64,000 bases of DNA. Origin: Urbifossiella sp046350095. GTDB lineage: Bacteria; Planctomycetota; Planctomycetia; Gemmatales; Gemmataceae. The notes under the pieces were generated by a model that saw only the letters and a list, made by a program, of their open reading frames with translations, made no database searches and was not told the DNA's origin. Position numbers and translations under genes: made by a program. Every line of letters begins with the position of its first letter. The first letter of the stretch is position 1. Of the stretch, positions 33,019 to 42,400 are shown piece by piece. The stretch spans positions 1,860,001 through 1,924,000 of the forward strand of contig JAXMBA010000002.1 in the NCBI GenBank assembly GCA_046350095.1, in the 5' to 3' direction.

Positions 33019-34728
33019 ATGTTCCGCCTGTCCGGTTGCGCCCTCGCGCTGGTCCTTTGTGTTGCCGCGTCCCCCGCCCAGGACGCGCTCCCTGCCCCGC
33101 GGCCGAAGGCCGCCCCGACACCTGCCAGCCCGGCCGCGAAGGCCGACAAGATGCCGCTGTCCGGCCTCGCGCCGGCGGTGCCGATGCCGAACGCGTGCAC
33201 CTACCGCTACCCGGTCGGCACCACAAACCCGCAGTGCCAGGCGTTCGTGGATCAGGCGCTCGGCATGTACTACTCCTACGTCTGGATCGAGGCCGTCCGC
33301 GGGTTCGAGACGGCGCTGAAGCACGACCCCGAGTGTGCTTACGCCTGGCTGATGCTGTCGCGGTCGCTAGAGAAGTGGGGCCGCACCGGTACCGCGCCGA
33401 GCCCGCTACCTTACATCGCGGCGCTCGGCGGCCCGGCCCACGTCAAGCTGCCGGACCGCGTCGGCCGCAACGCCGCCGAGTACGCCCTGGAGAAGGCCAA
33501 GCAACTGGCCCCGAAGGCGACCCACCGCGAACGGCTGCTCGTGCAGGCCCGGTTGCAGGAAAAGGGGATGTGGCCCGACACCCCCGCCGACGCCCGTAAC
33601 AAGAAGGCCGCCGCTACGCTCGACGAACTCCTGACGCTCCACGACGACGACCAGGAAGGTTGGTTCTGGCGGGCGCAATTGGCCGAGGGCGTGAACGGGA
33701 AGGCGCCGTTCTACAAGGCTCTGCTCCGCGTCAACCCGGACAACCCCGGGGCGAACCACGAGCTGGTTCACTTCTACGAGAACATCAAGCGGCCTGCCCT
33801 CGGCTGGCCGTACGCGGAAGGCTACATCCGCTCCTCGCCCGGCATCCCGCACGCGCTGCACATGCAGGCACACCTCGCCATGCGGATCGGCAAGTGGGGG
33901 CCGACCACCGACTGGAGCTCGCGGGCCGTCGAGTTGCAGAAGGACTACCACGCCCTCCAGAGCGTGACGCCCGGCGAGGACCACCAGTTCAACCACCACA
34001 TGGAGACGCTGACACGCAGCCTCGTCCACGACGGCCGGTTCTACGAGGCGGACAGGCTGAAGAAGGAAGCCGAGGGCTACAAGTACAGTTTCCGCCCCGA
34101 GTGGTTCCGCATGGCACTCGCCGAGGGCGACTGGGACGGGGCGACGAAGCTGGTCGAGCAGTTCCGCAAGGGGAACAAGGCCGACGGGTCGTACTACGCG
34201 GCCCTGCTGTACCTGGAGAAGGGTGAGACGGAGCGGGCCGGCGCCGAGGTGGACGCGCTAAAGCAATCGCCGAGCGGAGGTATGTTGAAGAAGGGCGGCA
34301 ACCGCGGCGACGTGAAGCTCTGGGAGGTGCAGGGTCGCCACCTGTGCCAAAGCGGCCAGGGCGAGGCCGGGCTGAAGCTGCTGAAGAAGGCCGTGGACGC
34401 GACCAAGAACGACTACAACCACCACTCCTGGGGCAACGGGGCGGTGTACATGGAGGCGTGGGGCGTGGGGGCGCTGGAGGCCGGGGACGCGGTCCAGGCG
34501 GAAGAAGCGTTCCTGGAGGCCCTGGCCCACGACAGTGGCAGCGTCCGCGGGGCGCTGGGCATGTGGGCCGTGTGCGACCGCCTGGGTCGCGCCGCGGAAG
34601 CGGATCGCTTCCTGGCGCTGGCGCAGCGGCTGTGGAGCCGCGCCGACCCCGACGACTTCCAACGGCTCAAGAACGTCCTCGCCTCCAAGGCGACCCGCCT
34701 GAGTACGATGGCCGCGGGGCGGGAGTAA
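33019..34728 (+). CDS. secreted tetratricopeptide-repeat protein
   Basis: A 569-aa protein from ATG 33019. A signal peptide (RLSGCALALVLCVAASPA) is followed by a Pro/Ala-rich linker, then about 500 residues of helical repeats. TPR-like pairs are visible: ALGMYYSYVWIEAVRGFETALKHDPE, YAWLMLSRSLEKWG, and near the C-terminus AEEAFLEALAHDSGSVRGALGMW. The region with HALHMQAHLAMRIGKW and DHQFNHHMETL resembles secreted TPR proteins of unknown role found in many bacteria. Likely a periplasmic scaffold. It is followed 58 bp later by a secreted thioredoxin-like gene. Confidence 0.8.
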   Translation: MFRLSGCALALVLCVAASPAQDALPAPRPKAAPTPASPAAKADKMPLSGLAPAVPMPNACTYRYPVGTTNPQCQAFVDQALGMYYSYVWIEAVRGFETALKHDPECAYAWLMLSRSLEKWGRTGTAPSPLPYIAALGGPAHVKLPDRVGRNAAEYALEKAKQLAPKATHRERLLVQARLQEKGMWPDTPADARNKKAAATLDELLTLHDDDQEGWFWRAQLAEGVNGKAPFYKALLRVNPDNPGANHELVHFYENIKRPALGWPYAEGYIRSSPGIPHALHMQAHLAMRIGKWGPTTDWSSRAVELQKDYHALQSVTPGEDHQFNHHMETLTRSLVHDGRFYEADRLKKEAEGYKYSFRPEWFRMALAEGDWDGATKLVEQFRKGNKADGSYYAALLYLEKGETERAGAEVDALKQSPSGGMLKKGGNRGDVKLWEVQGRHLCQSGQGEAGLKLLKKAVDATKNDYNHHSWGNGAVYMEAWGVGALEAGDAVQAEEAFLEALAHDSGSVRGALGMWAVCDRLGRAAEADRFLALAQRLWSRADPDDFQRLKNVLASKATRLSTMAAGRE

Positions 34729-34786
34729 CCCCTACCGGTGGCCAGAACACCCACCCGCTGCCGACTACCCGGAGCAGACCCACCCC

Positions 34787-35335
34787 ATGACCCGCATCGC
34801 GTTCGCCGCCCTCCTGTTCGCCTCCGTGGCCGTCGCCGCCGACCCGGTGCAGTCCGGGATCCCGGTCGGGAAGCGGCCCGGGCCGTACAGCTTTCTCGTC
34901 GCCACCGGGCCGCAGCGCGGCCAGCCGACGTGTTACGTCTGCGAGCAACACGAGGGCGGCAAGCCCGCCGCGGTCGTGTTCGCCCGGTCGCTGTCCGACC
35001 CGCTCGGCAAGCTGCTGACGAAGCTCGACGCCGCCGGCGCCGGAAAGGACGCCACCGGCTACAAGGTGTGGATGACGCAGGTGACGCCGACCGCCGACCT
35101 CGACGGCCTGGCCGCGTGGTCGCAGAAGCAGGGGCTCAAGGGCGTGCCGGTGGGGGCGTTCGAGGGGCCGGACGGCCCGCCGGCGTACCGCCTGAACCCC
35201 GACGCCGACGTGACCGTGATGCTGTTCGTAAAGACGCAGGTGGTCGCCAACTTCGCCTTCCGCAAGGGCGAACTCACCGACAAGGCCGTCGAGCAGGTCG
35301 TCGGGGCGACGCCCAAGTTGTTCACGACGAAGTGA
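34787..35335 (+). CDS. secreted thioredoxin-like hypothetical protein
   Basis: A 182-aa protein with a signal peptide (RIAFAALLFASVAVAA). The mature part begins GIPVGKRPGPYSFLVATG, followed by CYVC (a CxxC pair at about residues 50-53) and VVFARSLSDPLGKLL, and ends with VTVMLFVKTQVVANFAF. This order of strands with an early CxxC resembles a thioredoxin fold. Redox function is inferred only. The stop codon lies in a hairpin shared with the convergent VWA gene. Confidence 0.65.
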   Translation: MTRIAFAALLFASVAVAADPVQSGIPVGKRPGPYSFLVATGPQRGQPTCYVCEQHEGGKPAAVVFARSLSDPLGKLLTKLDAAGAGKDATGYKVWMTQVTPTADLDGLAAWSQKQGLKGVPVGAFEGPDGPPAYRLNPDADVTVMLFVKTQVVANFAFRKGELTDKAVEQVVGATPKLFTTK

Positions 35336-35358
35336 CGCCGCGAGCGGCGGCGTCACTT
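35330..35358. terminator. bidirectional terminator spanning the stop codons of convergent genes
   Basis: AAGTGACGCCGC (35330-35341) pairs perfectly with GCGGCGTCACTT (35347-35358); the loop is GAGCG. The TGA of the plus-strand gene (35333-35335) and the TGA of the minus-strand gene (35353-35355) are both inside the stem. CGCCGCGAGCGGC here is the same core as the palindrome at 39352-39391. Confidence 0.8.
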
Positions 35359-36600
35359 CTCCTCGTCCGGGCGGTACGGCTTCCCGCGGTGCCGCTGGTG
35401 CGACTCGAACTTCGCCTGCTTGCGGAACTTCACCTCGTCGTCCACCAGCAGCGCGTCGAGCTGGTCGAGCGCCGCGAGCTCGGCGGCGGTCCCCGGGGTG
35501 AGCGGGACGGACGAGGTGACCGCGCGGGCCTCCAGCAGGAACGCCGCCGACCCGGCCTTGTCGCCCGCCGCCGACGCCCGCGTCGCCGCCTTCTTCGCCC
35601 GCGCCGCCACCAGTAGCGCCGCCTGCTCCTTGACCTCGGGGTTCTCCGGGAGCGCGTCCCACACCGCCGACGGCACCGCGGGCAGCGTCAGCCCCGCCAC
35701 CGCGACGCGCTTCCCGTCGCCGTTCGCCGGCGTCCACTCGACGCGGAACCGGGCCACCGGCACCTCCCCTTCCCCGCCCGGCACCGTCACCCGCACGACC
35801 ACGCTCGTCGGCATCCCGCCGATCAGGTTCGGCAGCCGGTAGCGGCCGTCGGGCGTGGTGTCGAGTTCGTTCAGCACCTCGCTGAACACCACGCCGGGGG
35901 CCGACTCAACGACGAACGTCGCGTCGGTCCCGACGGTCGCGCTCAGGCCGCGGAGCTCGGCCGCGAACAGCCCCGGCAGCTGGGCCGGGCTCTCGACGTA
36001 GTAGTAATTGCCGTCGCCGCTCCGGGCCATCGCCTCGAGAAGGTCCTCGTTGTAGTCCGCGCCGAGGCCGACCGCCGACGTGCTGACCCCGGCGGTCGCC
36101 GCTCTGTGGACCTCGGTGGCGATCACGTCCGGCCGGCTCTCGCCGACGTTGGCCAGGCCGTCCGAGAGGAGCAGCACGCGGTTCAGCCCGCCGGCGACGA
36201 GGCCGCCCTTCACCTGCGCCGCGCCCTCCGCCCACCCACCGAACAGGGCCGTACTGCCGCGCGGCGCCACCGCCTCGATCAGCCCGGCGACGCGGGTCTT
36301 GTCCGGCAGACCGTTCGGCACGATCGTCTCGACGCGGTCGTCGAAGATGGTGACGCTGACACGGTCGCCGTCGGCCAGCTCGTGGACGGCGAACACGGCC
36401 GCCTGCTTGGCGAACGCCAGTTTACGGGCCTCGCCCATCGACCCGGAGCGGTCGAGGACGAGGCCGAGGTTCAGCCGCGGGCGGTCGGTCGCGGGGGCGG
36501 CGGCGGGTGGGGTGATCGTCACGAGCAGGTCGAGCGTGCAGGCGCCGTCGGCGCGGACGGCCGGGCGCGAGGGAAGCACGGTGACGCGGGCGTCGGACAT
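35353..36600 (-). CDS. VWA (von Willebrand factor A) domain protein
   Basis: A 415-aa protein from ATG 36600. No signal peptide or membrane helix is seen, so it is probably cytoplasmic. A short N-terminal beta region is followed by the VWA domain: the metal-binding MIDAS motif DRSGSMG at about residues 50-56, the threonine loop RGSTALFGG near 115, and LLLSDGLANVGE near 145. The C-terminal 180 residues are a beta domain (VVVRVTVPGGEGEVPVARF) and a helical end (AAELAALDQLDALLVDDEV). Chaperone-like or assembly roles are common; the partner is unknown. It diverges from the ECF gene at 36733. Confidence 0.9.
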   Translation of the reverse strand: MSDARVTVLPSRPAVRADGACTLDLLVTITPPAAAPATDRPRLNLGLVLDRSGSMGEARKLAFAKQAAVFAVHELADGDRVSVTIFDDRVETIVPNGLPDKTRVAGLIEAVAPRGSTALFGGWAEGAAQVKGGLVAGGLNRVLLLSDGLANVGESRPDVIATEVHRAATAGVSTSAVGLGADYNEDLLEAMARSGDGNYYYVESPAQLPGLFAAELRGLSATVGTDATFVVESAPGVVFSEVLNELDTTPDGRYRLPNLIGGMPTSVVVRVTVPGGEGEVPVARFRVEWTPANGDGKRVAVAGLTLPAVPSAVWDALPENPEVKEQAALLVAARAKKAATRASAAGDKAGSAAFLLEARAVTSSVPLTPGTAAELAALDQLDALLVDDEVKFRKQAKFESHQRHRGKPYRPDEEK

Positions 36601-36720
36601 GACGGGCTCCGAGTTGTGGGCGATCCGAGGGGAATAGGAACCGGACGCGCCCGGCAGCGCGGCGGTTCGCGGGTGGTGATTCGCCCGCGGCCCGGCGGCA
36701 TTGTACCGTCCGGGCGTTCG

Positions 36721-36726
36721 TACAAT
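36721..36726 (+). promoter_or_regulatory. -10 box (TACAAT) placed for a leaderless transcript
   Basis: TACAAT ends six bases before the ATG at 36733, so transcription should begin at or next to the A of the start codon. No Shine-Dalgarno sequence is present. TTGTAC at 36701-36706 is a possible but too close -35. The gap from 36601 otherwise holds nothing recognised. Confidence 0.6.
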
Positions 36727-36732
36727 TTGGGC

Positions 36733-37374
36733 ATGTGGCCGAACCGCGACTCGACCGACCGCCTCCTCGACGACGCCCGCGCCGGCGACCCGGCCGCGGT
36801 GGACCGGCTCCTCGGCGAGTTCCGCGAGCCGCTGCGGCGCGTCATCGGCCTGCGGCTCGACCCCGCGGTGGCGCGCCGCGTGGACGCCTCCGACATCGTC
36901 CAGGACGTACTCATCGAGGCGAACCAGCGGCTGACGGAGTACCTGAAGAAGCCGGACATGCCGTTCCACCTGTGGCTGCGGCACCTGGCGCAAGACCGCA
37001 TCATCGACACGCACCGCCGCCACCGCCTGGCCCAGCGCCGCAGCGTGGACCGCGAGCAACCGATCGCCCGGCCGGCGTGGGCCGAGGAGAGCAGCGCCTC
37101 CTTGGTGGCTCAACTCATCGACACCGAACGGACGCCGACTTCCGAGGCGATCGCCCACGAACTGCGGCGGCGGCTGGAGGCGGCCGTGGACCAGCTGGGC
37201 GACGACGACCGCGAGGTGGTGTTGATGCGGCACACCGAGGGGCTGTCGAACCAGGAGGTGGCGCACGCGCTCGGCCTGACGGAGGCGGCGGCGTCGATGC
37301 GCTACCTGCGGGCGCTGCGGCGGCTCCGCGGGGTGCTGGTGCCGGACGGGCGCGAGGGGGAGCCGGACCTGTAG
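36733..37374 (+). CDS. ECF-type sigma-70 factor
   Basis: A 213-aa protein with the two-domain ECF plan. Region 2 is at about residues 20-95, with GDPAAVDRLLGEFREPLRRVI, VDASDIVQDVLIEA and FHLWLRHLAQDRIID. Region 4 is at about 145-205, with LGDDDREVVLMRHTEGLSNQEVAHALGLTEAAASMRYLRALRRLR. The VDASDIVQD motif and long spacer are typical of planctomycete ECF groups. No dedicated anti-sigma factor lies next to it. It diverges from the VWA gene and is 13 bp from the end of the convergent receiver-like gene. Confidence 0.95.
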   Translation: MWPNRDSTDRLLDDARAGDPAAVDRLLGEFREPLRRVIGLRLDPAVARRVDASDIVQDVLIEANQRLTEYLKKPDMPFHLWLRHLAQDRIIDTHRRHRLAQRRSVDREQPIARPAWAEESSASLVAQLIDTERTPTSEAIAHELRRRLEAAVDQLGDDDREVVLMRHTEGLSNQEVAHALGLTEAAASMRYLRALRRLRGVLVPDGREGEPDL

Positions 37375-37387
37375 GCGAGCGGGGGCG

Positions 37388-37765
37388 TCAGTCACCGGGT
37401 GATTCGGGCGTCAACCACTTCCCCAACTCCGTCTCCAGTTCCTGCACGAACTTGCTCCGCGGCAGAACCCGGGTACACCCCGCCTCGCGCGCCGCGCGCA
37501 GCGTCTCCGCCTCGACGTGCGACCCGAACGCCACCGTCGTCGGCATCACCGGGCACGCCTCGCGCAACCCCGCCAGGAGCGCCGGCACGTCGAGCCCGTC
37601 GGCGTGCAAATCGAGGATCACGCCCCCGGGAGGCTCCTGTCGCGCGAGCACCAGCAGCGCGCCGGCCGTACGGGCCTGCTTCACGGCCAGGCCGGCGGCG
37701 CGGGCGGTCGCGGCCACGCGGCTGAAGAAGATCAGGTCGTCGCACAGCATCAGGCCGTTCGTCAT
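37388..37765 (-). CDS. stand-alone receiver-like (response-regulator-fold) protein
   Basis: A 125-aa protein with the CheY-like alternation of strands and helices. The acidic pair is C8-D9-D10, the phospho-acceptor position is D52 in VILDL, a Ser lies in VAFGSHV where Thr/Ser is expected, and a Lys lies in LPRSKF. All key residues are present, so phosphorylation is possible, but there is no output domain or neighbouring kinase. It is divergent from the sugar kinase gene, from which it may share a promoter region. Confidence 0.75.
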   Translation of the reverse strand: MTNGLMLCDDLIFFSRVAATARAAGLAVKQARTAGALLVLARQEPPGGVILDLHADGLDVPALLAGLREACPVMPTTVAFGSHVEAETLRAAREAGCTRVLPRSKFVQELETELGKWLTPESPGD

Positions 37766-37772
37766 CCCGGCT

Positions 37773-37779
37773 TTATACT
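37773..37779. promoter_or_regulatory. overlapping divergent -10 boxes (TATACT plus / TATAAA minus)
   Basis: The string TTTATACT gives TATACT on the plus strand (37774-37779), about 40 bases before ATG 37818, and TATAAA on the minus strand (37778-37773), seven bases before ATG 37765. The minus-strand transcript would be leaderless or nearly so. The two genes would compete for polymerase at the same seven bases. Confidence 0.5.
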
Positions 37780-37817
37780 CTGAACTGCGACCGCCGAACT
37801 CGAACCCCCGCTCTCCC

Positions 37818-39347
37818 ATGCCCGAACCGCTCCGCCGCGTCCCCGCGTCCGCCCTCGTGTCCGGGTGGGACTTCAGCACCGGGGCCGTGAAGGCGCTCGC
37901 CTTCGACCTCGCCGGCAACGTCGTCGCCGAGAGTCGCTTCCCGACCGACCTGTGGACCGAGGGCGGCGTCTCCGAGTTGAACCTGATGACGCTCGAAGGC
38001 CAGGCGCGCGCGAGCACCCGCGCCCTCGCCGCGCGGCTGAAGGAACTCGGCCGCGTCAACGACTGGCTAGTCGGCGGCATCTCGGCGACGCACCACAGCG
38101 CCGGCCGCGTGGACGCCGACGGCAACCAGGTGCGCCGCGCTATCTGCTGGAACGACCAGACGCTCGCCCGGTACCACGCCGACGGTCTGGCCCGCCTCGG
38201 CGGCCCGGACGTGCCGCGCGACCTCACCGGCGGCCCGTGGGCGGTCCGCTACTCGCTCAGCCATTTCGTGAAGGACGAGGCCACGCTTCCGCCCGCCGAC
38301 TGGAAGCGGACGCGCTGGACGCTCGGCCACGGGCCGCTCGCCGCGGCGTACCTCACCGGCCGCTTCGGCGTCACGAGCGTGTCGAGCGCCGCGTCGACGG
38401 GCATCATGGACCTGCGCACGAACCAGTGGCGCCGCGAGATGCTGAACGCCCTCGCCAGCGCGGAGTACCGCGACCTCGCGTGGGACAGCCTCCCGCAGAT
38501 CATCGACATGAACGAGGCCGTCGGCCCGCTCGCGGAGCACGTCGCGCTCGACGCCAAGCTGCCGCTCGACGTGCGGCCGTTCGTCTTCCCCACGCTGGAC
38601 GACCAGGCCGCCGGGCTCGTCGGCGGCGGGGCGACGGACGCCGGCCACGTCGCCGTCATCCTGGGCAACTCGGCCGTCGTCAACTCGTCGTCGGCGGCGC
38701 TGCCGGGCGGCGGGTCGCTCGACGCGATGAAGCTGAACTGGGGGCCGTACCTGTGGATGCGCTGCTACTCGAACGGCGCGCAGTTCCTCGACCGCGTGGT
38801 CGGCGCGAACCCCGACTGGCCGACGCTCGAAGCCGCGGCCGCGGCCGTACCCGCGGGGTGCGGCGGCGTCGCGGTGCTGCCGTTCGTGCTGAGCGAGCCG
38901 TCGGTCGGCGTGCCGGCGCCGCGCGTCGAGTGGTTCCCGAAGCAACCCGACGACGCCGGACTGAAACTGCGGGCGGCGTTCGAGGCCATCGCCTACCTGA
39001 TCGCGCTCGGCGTTCGGGAACACGAGGCGGCCGGGCAGACCATCACCCGCGTGACCGTCAGCGGCGGCATCGCGAGGTCGCCGCTGATGGTGGAGATTCT
39101 CGCCAGCGTGCTGAACAAGCCGCTGGAGTTGCTGGTGTCGTCGGAGGGGCCGGCGCTGGGGGCGGCGGTGGCGGCGCTGGCCGGGTACGAGACGAGCCTG
39201 CGGGCGGCGGTCGGCGAGGCGGCGCCGTTCACCGTCGCGGACGCGGTAGCGACGATGGTGAAGTTTCGCGGCCGGGTGGAGCCGCGGCGCGAGTGGGTGG
39301 CTGAGTACGCGACGGGTCTGGCGACGTTCGCGGGGCGGATCAAGTAG
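37818..39347 (+). CDS. FGGY-family carbohydrate kinase (xylulokinase-like)
   Basis: A 509-aa protein. The N-terminal ATPase fold begins SGWDFSTGAVKALAFD, the phosphate-1 motif of the FGGY family. The second lobe has FPTLDDQAAGLVGGGA and the C-terminal FGGY-type motif region VTVSGGIARSPLMVEILASVLNKPLELL followed by GPALGAAVAALAGY. Length agrees with xylulokinase/ribulokinase. It phosphorylates a ketose or polyol with ATP in the cytoplasm; the exact sugar is not determined. A long perfect palindrome follows its stop codon. Confidence 0.9.
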   Translation: MPEPLRRVPASALVSGWDFSTGAVKALAFDLAGNVVAESRFPTDLWTEGGVSELNLMTLEGQARASTRALAARLKELGRVNDWLVGGISATHHSAGRVDADGNQVRRAICWNDQTLARYHADGLARLGGPDVPRDLTGGPWAVRYSLSHFVKDEATLPPADWKRTRWTLGHGPLAAAYLTGRFGVTSVSSAASTGIMDLRTNQWRREMLNALASAEYRDLAWDSLPQIIDMNEAVGPLAEHVALDAKLPLDVRPFVFPTLDDQAAGLVGGGATDAGHVAVILGNSAVVNSSSAALPGGGSLDAMKLNWGPYLWMRCYSNGAQFLDRVVGANPDWPTLEAAAAAVPAGCGGVAVLPFVLSEPSVGVPAPRVEWFPKQPDDAGLKLRAAFEAIAYLIALGVREHEAAGQTITRVTVSGGIARSPLMVEILASVLNKPLELLVSSEGPALGAAVAALAGYETSLRAAVGEAAPFTVADAVATMVKFRGRVEPRREWVAEYATGLATFAGRIK

Positions 39348-39351
39348 CCCC

Positions 39352-39391
39352 CCGCTCGCGGCGTGGCACCGCGGTGCCACGCCGCGAGCGG
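39352..39391. repeat. 40-bp perfect palindrome between convergent genes
   Basis: Arms of 20 bp meet at a CCGCGG centre with no loop; outer ends read CCGCTCGCGGCG and CGCCGCGAGCGG. It fills most of the gap between the kinase (stop 39347) and the 1159-aa membrane protein (stop 39402). It can act as a bidirectional terminator, though no T-run is present, and is the longest member of the dispersed CCGCTCGCGGCG family. Confidence 0.8.
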
Positions 39392-39401
39392 CGAACCTTC
39401 G

Positions 39402-42400
39402 TCACTTCTTCGCCGCAGCGGTGTCGATCATCTTCAGGTACACGGGCGTCACCGGCGGCACCAGCTCGGGAATCTCCCACGTGGGGATCGCCGGCCGGCG
39501 CGACGCCGCGAACCGAAGGCGGGCCCCCTCGACGTCGCCCTCCAGTAGCGCCAGGTAGCCGCGGCGGAAGAAGAACGCCGCCTGCTGGTCCGACTGGGCC
39601 AGGACGTTCTGCCGCACCTGCAGGTACATCCCGACCCGCTGCTGGTAGAACCGCCCGAGCTCGGTCGTGGTGTTGAGCGACGGCACCACCGGCGCCGCGG
39701 GCCAGCCGAACGGTAGGGCGTCGGCGGGCGGCGGCGCCGGCGGCAACAGCGCCACCTTCCCTTCCGTCTCCTCCAGCATCCGTCCGGCGCCGTCGTAGTT
39801 GCCGCTCACCACGAGCAGCTGACTGTCCACCAGCCGGAGGTAGTGGCGGTTCGCCTGCGCCCCCGGCACCGGCGGCTGGGCGGCGGCCTGCTGGTCGAAC
39901 GCCCCCCGCAACCCCTCCAGGTCGGCCGCCGCGTCCTCGACGCGGCCGACGGCCAGCTCCAGGCCGACGACCTGGAGGTAGTACCGCCCCAGGTCCGCGC
40001 CGAACGCCGCCTGGGCCTCCCCCTCCGACAGGTCCTTCACCATCTGGATCGCCGCGCCGGTGAGCCGCAGCCCGACCGCCGCGTCGAACTTCTTCTTCAC
40101 CGTCGGCTCCAACTCGCTCAGCCGGCGGAAGTCGTCGGTCGCCTTCTGCCGCGCGGCCTGGAGGCGGTCGGCCTGGGCCTTCAGCCCCTTGAGAATTTGC
40201 TCCCGGCGCTCGCGGCCATCCTTGTCCTCGGGCCGGGCCTGCACCTCGCGGTCGGCGTACCGGCCGGCCAGGATCACGGCTTCGTGGGCCAGGTCGATCG
40301 GGTAATGGTACGGCACCTTCACGACCTGCCCGCCCTGCGTCTGCACGGACTGTGCGGCCAGGTCGCTGAGGCCGGGCAGGTCCACCGGCAGGCCGGGGAT
40401 GCCGCCGGTCCGCTGCGGGTTGCCGGAATAGATCGCGGCCAACTGCCGGGCCACGGACCACCCCTCGGTGGTGGTCACCCCCGGCTCGACCTCCTCCGGC
40501 GGGGGCAACCGCGACAGGCACTGCCGGAGGGCGCACACCACGCCGACGGCACGCTCGCTGTCGTTGATCGGCAGCTCGGGGTCGCCCAGCGCCTTCGCCA
40601 GCGCGCTGTACCCGTCGGGGTGGTCGGGGTTGTCGGCGATCGCCTTGCGGGCCGCCTTCAGGGCGAGGATCGGCACCGCCCGCAGGCTCCCGTCGGCCGG
40701 CTGAATCGACCGCGAGTTCCCCTGCGCGTACTGGTTCTCCATCACCATCTGGAACATGTTCGCGCCGAGCGGCGGGTCGAAGCCGAGCGGCGAGATGCGG
40801 CCCATCAGCACAGCCGCCTGGAACGCCGGGGCGAACCGCGACGCCATCATGATTTCCTTGTATTCGAGCCACGCCAGCGCCTCCTCGGCGGCCGGCGGGG
40901 TGGGGCGGACGGGGTGGGTAAAGTCCGTCTCCCTCGACCGCGGCGGCGGCACCGGCGCGACCAGCCCCGGCGGCAGTTTCTCGGCGTCGGGGCCGAACGC
41001 CAGCGCCGCCGGGTCGACGCGGAGGCGGTCGAACGACGCGGCCCCGGCGCCGGCCCGCCACCCGCACACGGTACTGCGCCCGTCGAGGTACCACGCCGCG
41101 CAGCGGGCCTCGTTCGCCCACAACTGATGGCTCGCCACCTTGGTCAGCAGCCGGGACAGCGGCGTGTCCGCGGCCGACGCCGACACGGACACGTAGCTCA
41201 CCTTCGCGTCGTCGAACACGGCGACGGCGTCCTTGAAGCCCACGCCCTCGGCCGCGCGGGTGACGCCGAGCCCCTGCCGGGCCTTGACGAGCGCCGGCCA
41301 CTCGGCGCGGTGGTGGTTGTAGCGGCCGTTCGCGTAGACCCGCTCGCCGGGGGCGTACCAGGCTAGGTAGTTCGACAGGTCGAGCGCGGCCACGAACCCG
41401 CGGTCGTCCGGACCGAGGCGGCCGTCGGCGCGCCACTTCCCGACCTGGGCCGCGGCGCGGGCCAGCGCCGGGTCGGGCACCACCTCCCACCCCACGCGCC
41501 GCGCCGTCGCCGGGTTCGACGACTGCGGGTGGAGCCACCCGGGCCAGGCACACGCGCCGAGCGCCACCAGCACGACCACCGACGCGACGCGGCCGACGGT
41601 CGAGAGCGCCAGCGCCATGCGGGTGCCGGTGTCGTCCTCGGAGCCGAGTTGGACGCGGGCCGAGAATTCGTTCAGCCGGCTGGCCAGGAGCGGGATGCTG
41701 ACGGCGGCGAGGAAGGGCACGGCGAAGATGCTCTTGAGCGCCAGCGCCGCCATCCCAAACCAGAGGAGTGCGTGCGGCAGCGGCAGCGGCTCCACGTCCC
41801 ACGGCTTCCCCGCCAGTCGGGCGACAATGCCGGTGAGGGCGACGGCGTACAGCCCGCCGAACAGGAGCACGGCCAGTGCCAGGCCGTTGCCGTTGTAGCC
41901 GAGCGCGGGGTTGTCCCAGTACTCGCCGGTCATCGGGGCCAGGAGGAGCCGGCGGAGGTACGGGTCTTCGGTGCCGGGGCCGCCGACGAGTTCGTACGGC
42001 AAGTCCCAGACGCGGACGTGGTGCGGGTTCAGCATGCACGCCAGCACGCCGACGCCGAGCGCCTTCGCCAGCGTCGGCGCGTCCGGCAGCGGGCCGAGCG
42101 GGTCGTCCGGCAGTGTCGCCGGGCCGTCGGCGTTGAACGCCTTCGTGCGGACCAGTTCGCCGACCAGGAGCAGCAGCAGCGCCAGCGGGCCGACGAAGAA
42201 CCAGGCGTCGAAATTGGCCCAGAACCAGAAGGTGACGCCGATGCCGATCGGCAGCCGCCACGACCCCGGCGGGCTCGGCACGCGAAAGATCAGGAACAGC
42301 GTGACCGCCAGGAAGAAGAACGACGCGGTCAGCGGCGTGAGCGTGAGCCGCGGCCCCGCGGCGACCGCGGCGACCGCGGCGACGACGGCCCACGGCCACA

